Source of the DNA: Sphingobacterium chungjuense
GTDB taxonomy: Bacteria > Bacteroidota > Bacteroidia > Sphingobacteriales > Sphingobacteriaceae
DNA: 64,000 nucleotides
Reading direction: 5' to 3'
NCBI RefSeq assembly: GCF_011316935.1
Contig: NZ_WLYS01000003.1
Coordinates: forward strand, 186,001 to 250,000
Every line of letters begins with the position of its first letter. The first letter of the stretch is position 1. The translations under genes and the position numbers were made by a program. Shown in pieces: positions 27,310 through 35,569 of the stretch. Below the pieces are notes generated by a model. The model saw only the letters and a program-made list of their open reading frames with translations, was not told the DNA's origin and searched no databases.

Positions 27310-27900
27310 ATGATACCAAGACAAGAAAAAGGTATGCGAATTGATTGCTCGTCTTCCAATAGTTTTTCCACTGTAAAAGAGGCAGAGCAATTTTTTACAG
27401 TGGCAAAAAAACGCCTGTTCAATATAAACAAATGGAATAAGGTGGCCGTCCTACCTTCATCGGTATTTCGACTAGCTAGTAGCGACGGGACGCCGCTCGA
27501 CCGACAAGCGCAAGAAGGAGATCTAGTACGAATAGACATTTTAGGGCCAGGCTTGCCTAGTAGCAATGGCTATGATTGGGTTCGTATTGAAGAAATTTCA
27601 GAACAAACAACTTCTGAAATGCAACAGGTCGCTATTACCTTGAGACCATATATCGATCCCACAAGTACGAGTCATGACATTGCACATTTTTTTAAAAATA
27701 TTGCCACCTCAACCATTTTATTAAAACAAACGGACCGTGAGGTTTCGGTACAATACGCGGGGAGAAACGAAGTGATAAACGATCAAAATGAGAAAATAGC
27801 GGATAATATTCGAAATACTTTGATCGGATTAACTGCTAAATTAGGAGGATCGTACCCTCAATGGAAGGCTTTGATCGCCGGAATTTTAAAAGAAGTTTAA
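27310..27900 (+). CDS. Conserved hypothetical protein (unrecognised)
   Basis: A 196-residue soluble protein without signal peptide or membrane helix. I do not recognise its family. The middle (about 60-105) looks like a small beta domain (QAQEGDLVRIDILGPG, YDWVRIEEI), followed by IDPTSTSHDIAHFF and a segment VSVQYAGRNEVIND and a C-terminal amphipathic helix. Codon use looks like that of its neighbours, and a hairpin follows 71 bases later. Alternative start ATG at 27334. It is monocistronic. Confidence 0.65.
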   Translation: MIPRQEKGMRIDCSSSNSFSTVKEAEQFFTVAKKRLFNINKWNKVAVLPSSVFRLASSDGTPLDRQAQEGDLVRIDILGPGLPSSNGYDWVRIEEISEQTTSEMQQVAITLRPYIDPTSTSHDIAHFFKNIATSTILLKQTDREVSVQYAGRNEVINDQNEKIADNIRNTLIGLTAKLGGSYPQWKALIAGILKEV

Positions 27901-27971
27901 CACAACAATTTTACTTAAAAAACCGTGTAATTATGTGCAACTGGCAGTACTTCTAATCAGTTTTTTACGAT

Positions 27972-28008
27972 AAAAGTCCTATCAACACCAGAGGTGGATA
28001 GGACTTTT
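27972..28008. terminator. Bidirectional terminator hairpin between convergent genes
   Basis: Arms AAAAGTCCTATC (27972-27983) and GATAGGACTTTT (27997-28008) pair perfectly over 12 bp. An inner CACC/GGTG stem closes a short loop. It lies between the plus-strand hypothetical gene and the minus-strand DUF2892 gene, with A/T tracts on both sides. Confidence 0.7.
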
Positions 28009-28032
28009 AGATAAGGGTTATATAGTACTTAT

Positions 28033-28329
28033 TTATTTCACGAAATAGCGATGCTCAATGACTGTAGTATCTGGCTTTTCTTCTTCTTTATTCAGAGCAC
28101 TTGTAAGACGGCACTTCCCGGTAACTCCGCGATAAACTAACGAACCACCCAAGGCAATACCCGAGAAAGAAGTCAATGGACTGCGGAATAAGTTTTTAAC
28201 TCCTACACCTAAGATAAATCCTCCCGCGATTACAGACAATATACGCTCCGATCCGCCGACATTTGCATCTGTACACTCGGCGTCGAATTTATCTTTCAGC
28301 GTTTCCAATGTTTTATTTAAAATACTCAT
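28033..28329 (-). CDS. DUF2892 (YgaP-type) small membrane protein
   Basis: A 98-residue protein of the DUF2892 family. The family signature NVGGSERILSVIAGGFILGVGVKNL leads into the first of two membrane segments (about 32-50 and 54-70), closed by GGSLVYRGVTGKC. The C-terminal ~25 residues are polar and acidic. In some bacteria the domain is fused to a rhodanese (YgaP), but here it is free-standing. Function is unknown. Confidence 0.8.
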   Translation of the reverse strand: MSILNKTLETLKDKFDAECTDANVGGSERILSVIAGGFILGVGVKNLFRSPLTSFSGIALGGSLVYRGVTGKCRLTSALNKEEEKPDTTVIEHRYFVK

Positions 28330-28386
28330 AGCTTTTCTTGTTTACTCATAGCATAAACATTTTGGGATGTAAAAAGTTTGAAAAAT

Positions 28387-29184
28387 TTAGCCCAAAAAAA
28401 CGGTTCCGAAAGATTGCAATTTTCGAAGGTCTGGAGCGGAATCAAACAGGCCATAAACTGCCGAACCAGAGCCCGACATAGAAGCATATAAGCAACCTGA
28501 ATCATACAAGGCAGATTTCAATTCTTGTATCTCCGAATGATGACGAAAAAGTCCTTCCTCAAAATCATTTTTAATATGATATTTCCACTCCTGCACCGGC
28601 AGTTGGATCGCTTCTCGTAGATCTACCTGTGCCGTACGAATGGATACATTTTGGTATGCTTCGGCGGTCGAGATATGAATCGGCGGCTTTACAACGACGA
28701 TATGATAGGCAGAAAGATCGATTGCTATCTCTTCAAAAGTAGTCCCGATTCCAGTCGCGTATACCGGCTTATTGCGAATGAAAAACGGACAGTCTGCGCC
28801 CAATTGACTGGCATAAGATTCCAATTGCTGCTGCGTCAAATCTAATTTGTATTGCTGATTTAGCATTATTAAAGCCCGACTTGCGTCGGCCGAGCCACCG
28901 CCCAAACCCGCACCAACAGGAATGCCTTTCAATAAATGGATCTGTACTGGAGGCAGATCATGATCTGCCGCAAGCAGACGATATGCTTTTGTACAAAGAT
29001 TGTCTTCGCCTACCGGAAATGCATGGTTATAAACTTGCATAGATAGCGCCTGGGAAGGCAATATCTCAATACCATCATATATTTTGACCGGATAGAAAAT
29101 CGATTCCAGATCATGATAGCCATCTGGTCTTTTGCCAGTAATATGTAGCCCGATATTTATTTTTGCGTTGGCGAATTGTAGCAT
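28387..29184 (-). CDS. ispE: 4-diphosphocytidyl-2-C-methyl-D-erythritol kinase
   Basis: A 265-residue GHMP-family kinase that phosphorylates CDP-methylerythritol in the MEP route to isoprenoids. The start FANAKINIGLHITGKRPDGYHDLESIF carries the substrate Lys, and the ATP loop is PVGAGLGGGSADASRAL (about 90-106), followed by LGADCPFF and the C-terminal MSGSGSAVYGLF. It lies 25 bases after nuoD and is probably the last gene of a pdxH-nuoC-nuoD-ispE transcript. The C-terminus is slightly shorter than in E. coli IspE (283 residues). Confidence 0.95.
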   Translation of the reverse strand: MLQFANAKINIGLHITGKRPDGYHDLESIFYPVKIYDGIEILPSQALSMQVYNHAFPVGEDNLCTKAYRLLAADHDLPPVQIHLLKGIPVGAGLGGGSADASRALIMLNQQYKLDLTQQQLESYASQLGADCPFFIRNKPVYATGIGTTFEEIAIDLSAYHIVVVKPPIHISTAEAYQNVSIRTAQVDLREAIQLPVQEWKYHIKNDFEEGLFRHHSEIQELKSALYDSGCLYASMSGSGSAVYGLFDSAPDLRKLQSFGTVFLG

Positions 29185-29209
29185 ACTTACTGCTTAGATA
29201 ATTGAATAA

Positions 29210-30400
29210 TTAACGATCTACCTCCCCAAGTACGATATCGATCGATCCCAATATAGCGATCAAATCAGCAATCAACACATCCTTTCCCAACGCAGGCAAC
29301 ACTGAAAGGTTATTGAAACTTGGGCCACGTGCTTTCACACGTCTTGGGATATCGCTACGCTCTTGCGTTACGAAGTAAAAACCGAGTTCTCCTTTCGGAT
29401 TTTCAGCGCGTACATAGTAATCCTGCGGTTTTAAATTCACTTTTTTGGGCACCAGTGCACGCGGATCAAAGTCCGGCGTCCGTTTAAAATCGGAGGTCAG
29501 TCGGGCAAGACACTGTTCTATGATACGAATCGATTCCCGCACTTCGTCTACACGAACCTTGTACCGATCCCAACAATCACCTTTTTGTCCCATTTTCCCT
29601 TCTCCTACCGGAATGTCAAATTCCAATTCAGGATACACAGAATAACCATCCACTCTGCGCAAATCCCACTTGATACCCGAACCACGCAACATAGGACCGC
29701 TACAACCGTAATTGATCGCTACGTCTGCAGGCAATACACCAATATTTGCCGTTCTTGCGATGAAAATTTGATTGTTGGTCAGAATTTCATCTAATTCATC
29801 CAATTTGGGTTTGAAATAATCCACAAGTTCGCGACAGCGCTCTTCAAAACCGACGGGCAAATCATAAAAGAGACCACCAACCCAGATATAATTATAAAGC
29901 ATGCGCGAACCAGAAGCCCATTCTAACATGGCCATAATATGTTCGCGATCGCGAAAACACCACATAAAAGGAGTAAATGCGCCAATGTCTATTCCATACG
30001 TACCGATCGCAATCAGATGGGAAGCTATGCGATTCAGCTCACAGACCAACACCCGGATGTATTCTACACGCTTCGGTATGGATTGTTCCATTCCGAGCAT
30101 GCGCTCTACTCCCATCACAAATGCATGGCTATTATTCATAGAAGATAAATAATCCAATCGGTCTGTGAATGGTATGCTCTTTCCAAAATTCATGGATTCG
30201 GCGTGCTTATCAAAGCAGCGGTGTAGGTAACCCAGATGCGGTATTACTTCTTTGACAATCTCCCCATCGGTAATCAATTCCAAGCGCAAGACACCGTGCG
30301 TAGACGGGTGTTGTGGCCCCATATTGATGACCATTTCCTGCGATTGGATAGAATTTATCTTTTCTTGATAACGTGCTAAAGCTTCGTTGTATCGACTCAT
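29210..30400 (-). CDS. nuoD: NADH-quinone oxidoreductase subunit D
   Basis: A 396-residue complex I subunit of the peripheral arm next to the quinone site. The family signature [16 protein letters not shown] (about 25-40) is followed by [26 protein letters not shown], and the C-terminal IVLGEVDR. I chose ATG 30400: it follows the nuoC stop by 2 bases and gives the normal length, while the longer frame runs into nuoC. Only nuoC accompanies it; no other complex I genes are nearby, so nuoAB and the rest must be elsewhere. Confidence 0.95.
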   Translation of the reverse strand: MSRYNEALARYQEKINSIQSQEMVINMGPQHPSTHGVLRLELITDGEIVKEVIPHLGYLHRCFDKHAESMNFGKSIPFTDRLDYLSSMNNSHAFVMGVERMLGMEQSIPKRVEYIRVLVCELNRIASHLIAIGTYGIDIGAFTPFMWCFRDREHIMAMLEWASGSRMLYNYIWVGGLFYDLPVGFEERCRELVDYFKPKLDELDEILTNNQIFIARTANIGVLPADVAINYGCSGPMLRGSGIKWDLRRVDGYSVYPELEFDIPVGEGKMGQKGDCWDRYKVRVDEVRESIRIIEQCLARLTSDFKRTPDFDPRALVPKKVNLKPQDYYVRAENPKGELGFYFVTQERSDIPRRVKARGPSFNNLSVLPALGKDVLIADLIAILGSIDIVLGEVDR

Positions 30401-30402
30401 GG

Positions 30403-30906
30403 TTAATCTTTTACCGGTATACCGTGATAGATTTCTGGATCTTGATAATCTTTTCGAAGGGGAAATCCTTCCCAATCATCGGGCATCAGAATACGACGCA
30501 GATCGGGATGATCGGTAAAAAAAACACCCATTAGATCGTACGCTTCCCGCTCATGCCATTCTGCCGTGCGCCATACCGAGGATACCGACGGCAGCTCTGG
30601 AAGCAAATCAGTAGAACGATCGTGCTCTAAGCGTACTTTCAACGTGAGCTGGCTTTGATGCGGAATAGACGCTAACTGGTATACCACTTCGAAATACGAT
30701 TCTGGAAAATAATCTACTGCGGCGATATCAGACAGGAAATCCACATAAAAAGCGGGATCGTTCCGTAAGAATAAGCATACCGCCAGTAAATAATCAGGAT
30801 GTATGTATAATGCAGGCTGCAAACCTGCTAACTGTACGTCTTGCACAGCGTCTGCATGGACTTGCTCCAACAGTACAGTGCGTAAATGCGCTATTTGTTC
30901 GCTCAT
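30403..30906 (-). CDS. nuoC: NADH-quinone oxidoreductase subunit C
   Basis: A 167-residue complex I 30-kDa subunit. Visible family text includes [53 protein letters not shown] and the final PLRKDY segment. I chose ATG 30906, which follows the pdxH stop by 5 bases; the longer frame overlaps pdxH. It is directly upstream of nuoD with a 2-base gap, so subunits C and D are made together, as in bacteria where they are fused. Confidence 0.94.
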   Translation of the reverse strand: MSEQIAHLRTVLLEQVHADAVQDVQLAGLQPALYIHPDYLLAVCLFLRNDPAFYVDFLSDIAAVDYFPESYFEVVYQLASIPHQSQLTLKVRLEHDRSTDLLPELPSVSSVWRTAEWHEREAYDLMGVFFTDHPDLRRILMPDDWEGFPLRKDYQDPEIYHGIPVKD

Positions 30907-30911
30907 GATTA

Positions 30912-31565
30912 TTATGGGGCTAAACGTTGCATCTTCCAAACTTGGTTTTCTTTCACATAAGCTATTCGATCATGCAATCGGCTTGCTCTGCCCTGCCAGA
31001 ATTCCATTTCTACTGGGCTTACCAGATATCCGCCCCAATGTGCAGGTCTTGGTATAGTAAGATCGCCAGCGTATTCGGCATCTATTTTAGCCACCCGCTC
31101 TTCTAAAAAAGATCGATCAGGAATAATCTGGCTTTGAGGCGACGCTGTAGCACCGATCTGACTACCACGCGGTCGAGATTGAAAATATTGGTCTGACTCC
31201 GTTTCTGGAAGTTGTTCGATATTGCCAACAATACGCACTTGTCTTTGTAATTCTGGCCAAAAGAAAAGTAAAGATACAGCAGGATGCTGTGCAATCTGAT
31301 GTCCTTTAGCACTATGGTAATTGGTATAAAAGCTAAATCCAGTAGATTTGATATCCTTTAAAAGCACCACGCGAGCTTGGGGCATTTGCCGTTCATCGAT
31401 AGTAGATAATACCATGGCTGTCGGCTCCATTACTTCAGCACGCAATGCCTCATCCAACCAAGCAGAAAACTGCTGAATAGGATCAGCCAGTGCGTTTTCG
31501 TAATCGAATGATCCTTTAACGTAATCCTCTCGAAGGTCTGCTAATTCTTGTCTTATAATCGCCAT
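30912..31565 (-). CDS. pdxH: Pyridoxamine 5'-phosphate oxidase
   Basis: A 217-residue FMN enzyme that oxidises pyridoxamine or pyridoxine phosphate to pyridoxal phosphate. Motifs are ARVVLLKDI with FYTNYHSAKG (FMN and substrate binding, about 65-90), FFWPELQRQVRIVG, SRPRGSQIGATASPQSQ (about 133-149) and the C-terminal PVEMEFWQGRASRLHDR. Start chosen at ATG 31565, since a TAnnTTTG promoter element lies just upstream at 31587-31594 and overlaps the longer frame. It appears to head the pdxH-nuoC-nuoD-ispE group. Confidence 0.95.
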   Translation of the reverse strand: MAIIRQELADLREDYVKGSFDYENALADPIQQFSAWLDEALRAEVMEPTAMVLSTIDERQMPQARVVLLKDIKSTGFSFYTNYHSAKGHQIAQHPAVSLLFFWPELQRQVRIVGNIEQLPETESDQYFQSRPRGSQIGATASPQSQIIPDRSFLEERVAKIDAEYAGDLTIPRPAHWGGYLVSPVEMEFWQGRASRLHDRIAYVKENQVWKMQRLAP

Positions 31566-31586
31566 CAAAACATCTGTTGATATGCA

Positions 31587-31594
31587 CAAACTTA
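31587..31594 (-). promoter_or_regulatory. pdxH: Candidate -7 element (TAAGTTTG) of the pdxH-nuoCD-ispE group
   Basis: The minus strand reads TAAGTTTG, a full TAnnTTTG match, about 22 bases before the pdxH ATG. Leader length would be about 15 bases. No clear -33 TTG is seen at the usual distance. Confidence 0.4.
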
Positions 31595-31669
31595 ATCAAA
31601 AGCACCTTGTTTTACCCATAAGGATGTTAAATTTATTGTCAAAAACTAGGGATTACTAGACACAATCGA

Positions 31670-31677
31670 TAAATTTG
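31670..31677 (+). promoter_or_regulatory. yqgE: Candidate -7 element (TAAATTTG) for yqgE
   Basis: TAAATTTG matches TAnnTTTG exactly and lies 22 bases before the yqgE start. Transcription would begin near 31684, right at the Shine-Dalgarno sequence, which makes a very short leader. No good -33 box was found. Confidence 0.35.
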
Positions 31678-31684
31678 GTCTACG

Positions 31685-31693
31685 AAAGGAGGA
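31685..31693 (+). promoter_or_regulatory. yqgE: Consensus Shine-Dalgarno before yqgE
   Basis: AAAGGAGGA is a near-perfect anti-16S match, with 7 bases between GGAGG and the ATG at 31700. Strong Shine-Dalgarno sequences are rare in Bacteroidota, so this one stands out. It also decides the start: the nearby ATG at 31696 is too close and out of frame. Confidence 0.7.
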
Positions 31694-31699
31694 TCATGT

Positions 31700-32266
31700 A
31701 TGTTTAGCGAATACGAACCAAAGCAAGGGAGCTTATTGGTGTCAGAGCCTTTCATGCTCGACCAGAACTTTGAACGTTCTGTCATTTTGTTGTGTGAGCA
31801 CGATGCCGACGATGGTACCGTCGGATTAATTTTAAACCACCGATCGTTCATGGTATTATCCGATATTGTCGATGGTGTAGAAAACCCTAACTTCCCGGTT
31901 TACTTAGGAGGTCCAGTAGAACAAAACACACTCTATTTTGTTCATGAGGCGTATGATCGCCTACAAAGCGGCACGCATGTAGTTGATAACTTGTATTGGG
32001 GCGGCGATTTCGAGCAGCTCATAGCGCTCATTAATCGAGGTGAAATATCTTCTGACGAAGTGAAGTTATTTCTTGGATACTCGGGCTGGAGTCCCGATCA
32101 ATTAGAACGTGAAATACAGCAAAACTGTTGGGCAGTACACAATTCATACAGTACAGATTTAGCTTTCATAATTGATGGTGAAGATCTGTGGAAACATACC
32201 TTGGTTAGCTTAGGACCGAAATACGCACACGTTGCCAATTTCCCTAAAAGACCAGAATACAATTAA
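31700..32266 (+). CDS. yqgE: YqgE/AlgH family protein
   Basis: A 188-residue YqgE/AlgH-family protein of unknown biochemical function. Family segments are clear: GSLLVSEPFMLDQNFERSVILLCEHDADDGTVGLILN (about 10-46), VYLGGPVEQNTLYFVH (about 69-84), and FLGYSGWSPDQLEREI (about 120-135). The length is usual. It is followed after 24 bases by a sugar dehydrogenase-like lipoprotein gene on the same strand; whether they are functionally linked is not known. Confidence 0.93.
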   Translation: MFSEYEPKQGSLLVSEPFMLDQNFERSVILLCEHDADDGTVGLILNHRSFMVLSDIVDGVENPNFPVYLGGPVEQNTLYFVHEAYDRLQSGTHVVDNLYWGGDFEQLIALINRGEISSDEVKLFLGYSGWSPDQLEREIQQNCWAVHNSYSTDLAFIIDGEDLWKHTLVSLGPKYAHVANFPKRPEYN

Positions 32267-32290
32267 TTGCATATATCACTATATCATATT

Positions 32291-33544
32291 ATGAAAAACG
32301 TAAAATTTATGATTCCTACAGCCTTAGCTGTGGCCTTAATGACTTCTGCATCATGCAGTGGTACAAATTCAACTGCAGAAAATCCCGACAATGTTAGCGA
32401 CACGACTTCGTATCCTCCCGTCGAAAAAAATAAAGCAAATACAGATTACAAACCTGCATTTGAGGGACAAACTCGAATCGCTGGGGTGAAAACTAGCACC
32501 GCATTTGAAGGCAAAATGATTACTGATGCATTGACGTCACCTTGGGGAATCGTTGAATTGCCAGATGGCCGATTATTAGTCGCGGAAAAAGCAGGTAATA
32601 TGCGTATCGTAGATGCAGAAACGGCGAAAGTTAGCGAGCCAATCACCGGCTTACCAAAAGTAGATGATAATGGGCAAGGTGGATTATTGGGCTTAACGCT
32701 TGATCCATCTTTTGAATCGAACAGAATGGTATATTGGGTATTTTCTGAGCCTGCGGCGAATGGAAATCATACTGCTGTAGCAAAAGGTAAATTGGCGGCA
32801 GATGATAGCAAAATCGAAAATGCACAAGTCATCTACCGCGCGCTGCCAACTTATGATGGCAAATTGCACTACGGCGGTCGTGTGGTGTTTGACAAAGACG
32901 GAAACTTATTCGTAAGCACCGGTGAGCGTTCTGATTTAGAAACTCGTCCACAGTCACAAGATTTGAAATCTGCACTAGGAAAGATTCTTCGCATTACGAC
33001 AGATGGTAAAGCAGTAGCCGGTAATCCATTTGAAGGACAGGCAGATGCTTTGCCTGAAATCTATTCTTACGGACATCGCAATACACAAGGTTTGGCATTC
33101 CATCCTGAAACAAGCGAATTGTGGAACAGTGAATTTGGTCCACGTGGCGGTGATGAAATCAACTTGATCAAAGCGGGTAACAACTACGGCTGGCCAGTGA
33201 TTACTTATGGCTTGGAATATAGCGGTGATCAAATTGGCACACCTGTCATTCAACAAAAAGAAGGCATGGAACAGCCGGTGTATTACTGGGATCCAGTATT
33301 GTCTCCTAGCGGAATGACTTTCTACAAAGGAAGCAACGTGCCTGAGTGGAAAAACAACCTATTCATCAGCGGGTTAAGTTCGACGCACATCGCACGTATC
33401 GTCATCAAAGACAACAAAGTGGTTGGCGAGGAGCGTTTGCTGGCTAGCGAAGGGCAACGCTTCCGCGATATCACCCAAGGTAAAGGTGGTGCATTGTACA
33501 CGGTTACGGATAGCGGTCGCTTATATAAAATAGATAAGAAATAA
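32291..33544 (+). CDS. PQQ-dependent sugar dehydrogenase family (glucose/sorbosone dehydrogenase) lipoprotein
   Basis: A 417-residue exported protein of the soluble aldose/sorbosone dehydrogenase family, a six-bladed propeller that uses pyrroloquinoline quinone. The N-terminus is a lipoprotein-like signal ending MTSASCSG. Motifs are LTSPWGIVELPDGRLLVAEK (first blade), GGLLGLTLDPSFESNRMVYW, KLHYGGRVVFDKDGNLFVS with the likely catalytic His, SYGHRNTQGLAF, FGPRGGDEINLI and NNYGWPVITYG. ATG 32291 is used; the longer version begins with TTG right after the yqgE stop. PQQ synthesis genes are not seen here, so the cofactor must come from elsewhere in the genome or from outside. A strong terminator follows. 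Confidence 0.92.
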   Translation: MKNVKFMIPTALAVALMTSASCSGTNSTAENPDNVSDTTSYPPVEKNKANTDYKPAFEGQTRIAGVKTSTAFEGKMITDALTSPWGIVELPDGRLLVAEKAGNMRIVDAETAKVSEPITGLPKVDDNGQGGLLGLTLDPSFESNRMVYWVFSEPAANGNHTAVAKGKLAADDSKIENAQVIYRALPTYDGKLHYGGRVVFDKDGNLFVSTGERSDLETRPQSQDLKSALGKILRITTDGKAVAGNPFEGQADALPEIYSYGHRNTQGLAFHPETSELWNSEFGPRGGDEINLIKAGNNYGWPVITYGLEYSGDQIGTPVIQQKEGMEQPVYYWDPVLSPSGMTFYKGSNVPEWKNNLFISGLSSTHIARIVIKDNKVVGEERLLASEGQRFRDITQGKGGALYTVTDSGRLYKIDKK

Positions 33545-33585
33545 AAAAGTAAGTTGTTGTCGGTAAAACGACGATGATTTCTCAG

Positions 33586-33635
33586 ATCCCTTTTAAAGAA
33601 ATCTTATATAAGATTACTTTAAAAGGGATTTTTTG
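33586..33635 (+). terminator. Strong intrinsic terminator after the sugar dehydrogenase gene
   Basis: Arms ATCCCTTTTAAAG (33586-33598) and CTTTAAAAGGGAT (33617-33629) pair perfectly over 13 bp. The inner sequence ATCTTATATAAGAT is itself a palindrome, and a run of TTTTTT follows. Position is 41 bases after the stop. Confidence 0.85.
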
Positions 33636-33821
33636 CTGAAATATGATAAGCCACCGGGATGATCATCAGATAAAACGTATTACTACGCGTTTTTTGAGAT
33701 TAAATTAGGTTCTTTGAGGTCTGTAGCTATTTCACTATCAGATTGATCAATACTATTATGAATATTTGATTCCCAAATCACGAATATTATATAAATTAGG
33801 CTCACTTTTTACATCATCAAA

Positions 33822-34199
33822 ATGAGAACAACAGTATTGCTTGCGGGCGCCGTTTTTGGCTTTTTAGGAATCGTTTTCGGCGCTTTTGGTGCGCATGCAT
33901 TGAAGAAAATACTGTCGGAAGAAAAAGTAGCCTCTTTTGAAGTTGGTGTGCGATATCAGATGTATAGCGCGATCACATTGCTTGTTATCGGCTTTGGTCT
34001 TGATTTTGAGTTACGGATAGCGCGCTTGGCATTTTTTGGAATTTTCTACGGAACTATGGTCTTTTCTGGCAGCATCTATCTGCTATCTTTCAAAGAATAC
34101 TGGAAAGCCGAAGGATTGAAGTTTTTAGGTCCAATTACTCCTCTTGGCGGCTTGCTACTACTCTTTGGTTGGGCTTGTATCTTTCTTAGTATTATTTAG
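33822..34199 (+). CDS. DUF423 membrane protein
   Basis: A 125-residue protein of the DUF423 family with four predicted membrane segments (about 5-25, 48-64, 70-90 and 103-123). The signatures GAFGAHALKKIL, RYQMYSAITLL and LGPITPLGGLLLLFGW are all present, and length is as usual. Function in the cell is unknown. It ends 16 bases from the convergent mqnA gene, with no hairpin between them. Confidence 0.92.
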   Translation: MRTTVLLAGAVFGFLGIVFGAFGAHALKKILSEEKVASFEVGVRYQMYSAITLLVIGFGLDFELRIARLAFFGIFYGTMVFSGSIYLLSFKEYWKAEGLKFLGPITPLGGLLLLFGWACIFLSII

Positions 34200-34215
34200 A
34201 TAATAACTCAGCTAT

Positions 34216-34941
34216 TTATAAAGTCTGATATAGCTCCAAATATCGCGCTATCGCTAGCCTTTTTTCATCTGTAAGATGAAAGTCTAATTTATTTTTCAGG
34301 TAATCTTCGAAATCAAAATTTGGAAGCACAGGCAATGCTGCGATTACCTCATCCATTTTTGTCAACCCATAAGCTATAGCGTCGTTAAACTCTGTTTCAA
34401 ATGCAGCTGGTAATTCTTTATTGGCAGCCCAAACGGCAAAAGCAAATGGAAGGCCCGTAAATTCTTTCCAGCAAGCACCTAGATCATACGCATAGGCATG
34501 CTCGCTTTTTTGTCCAAAGGTACGGTCACCGATCAGTACTTCTGCATCAGCATCTCCGGCTAAGACTACGTCCACATCTTTACGCCAAAAGTATTTAAAT
34601 AATATACGAGCTAGGCCATTTGATGTTTTAGATTGCGGATCCAGACGTAAGACCTTCACTTCATCCATAGGAACTTTTGAAAAAACAAAAACCGAATCCA
34701 CCGCACCATCACTACCAATACAGTAATCTCCCACAATATGATAGTTGGGAATATCGAGCAATGCTTGTATTGGAATAATGCCGAGGTCAGCTTCATTTCG
34801 AATTACTTTTTCTGCACAGGCACTGGGGTAATCCATCAACAATTCTGCATCACTACTTATCGCTGATGATGCTTGTAAACCTTTTAGAAATGGTAAAGTA
34901 TTGGTATAGGTTGCGACCGCAATCCTTATTTTATCAGACAT
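34216..34941 (-). CDS. mqnA: Menaquinone biosynthesis enzyme MqnA-like (chorismate dehydratase, MqnA/MqnD family)
   Basis: A 241-residue periplasmic-binding-protein-fold enzyme of the MqnA/MqnD family. By position next to mqnE it is most likely MqnA, which dehydrates chorismate at the entry of the futalosine route to menaquinone. Visible features are the start IRIAVATYTNTLPFLKGL, YPSACAEKVIRNEADLGIIPIQALL (about 38-62), IGSDGAVDSVFVFS and DLGACWKEFTGLPFAFAVWAA (about 155-175). The last one is the family's most conserved stretch. The protein is somewhat shorter than many MqnA proteins (about 270-280). It is the last gene of mqnE-phosphatase-mqnA, 4 bases after the phosphatase gene. Confidence 0.88.
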   Translation of the reverse strand: MSDKIRIAVATYTNTLPFLKGLQASSAISSDAELLMDYPSACAEKVIRNEADLGIIPIQALLDIPNYHIVGDYCIGSDGAVDSVFVFSKVPMDEVKVLRLDPQSKTSNGLARILFKYFWRKDVDVVLAGDADAEVLIGDRTFGQKSEHAYAYDLGACWKEFTGLPFAFAVWAANKELPAAFETEFNDAIAYGLTKMDEVIAALPVLPNFDFEDYLKNKLDFHLTDEKRLAIARYLELYQTL

Positions 34942-34945
34942 TTAT

Positions 34946-35563
34946 CTATAATTCGTCTAAGTGTTTGGTATTGTAGTAATCTAATATGCTGTATTTTCCA
35001 TCTTCATACTTGACAACGTACAACGCGGTATTAGTATGTGGAAAATCATCCATCTGGGAAATGGCTATTCCGGTAAGGTGACAAAGCAAAATACGCAAAG
35101 CACGTCCATGCAAACATACAAGCACCAGTTCTTCGTCTTCTTGTGCAAGCATATGATGCATGGCTTCCTGCTGTCTTTTAACCAATGCATTGGGTGATTC
35201 GCCATTTTCCACGGCTACATCCAGCAAATTGTTTCGCCACTGATCGACCAAAGCTTTAAAACCAGCCATAATCGTTTCATCCTGCTCTCTTCCCTCGTAG
35301 ATTCCCCAACTAATCTCGTCCAAACCAACCAACTGCTCGGTTGGAATTCCCTTTTTAATAAAAGAGGCGACAGTCTCGTGTGTACGGAGCAAGGTAGAGG
35401 TATATATTTTATCAAAAGGAACGTGCTTATAAGCTTGATAGAAAGCTTCTGCTTGCTTTCTTCCCATTTCGTTTAATGGAGAGTTCACGCCACGTCCTTG
35501 TACAATTCCGCGCAGGTTGAGGTCGGTCTGTCCGTGTCTAATGAAATAAAATGTTTTCTTCAA
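34946..35563 (-). CDS. Histidine phosphatase family protein (phosphoglycerate mutase-like)
   Basis: A 205-residue member of the histidine phosphatase branch. The RHG motif FIRHGQTDLNLRGIVQGRG has the nucleophile His near residue 9. The second-arm residues follow in TSTLLRTHETVASF, ISWGIYEGRE (Glu as acid) and VCLHGRALRILL (second His near 155). Members remove phosphate from many small molecules. Its place between mqnE and mqnA, with gaps of 6 and 4 bases, makes a role in the pathway thinkable but not shown; no dephosphorylation step is part of the known futalosine route. Confidence 0.9.
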   Translation of the reverse strand: MKKTFYFIRHGQTDLNLRGIVQGRGVNSPLNEMGRKQAEAFYQAYKHVPFDKIYTSTLLRTHETVASFIKKGIPTEQLVGLDEISWGIYEGREQDETIMAGFKALVDQWRNNLLDVAVENGESPNALVKRQQEAMHHMLAQEDEELVLVCLHGRALRILLCHLTGIAISQMDDFPHTNTALYVVKYEDGKYSILDYYNTKHLDEL

Positions 35564-35569
35564 TATCGC

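Noticed and set aside
30401..30475. 25-residue N-terminal extension of NuoD
   Set aside because: It lies wholly inside the end of nuoC and is basic, low-complexity sequence; ATG 30400 gives the normal NuoD start.
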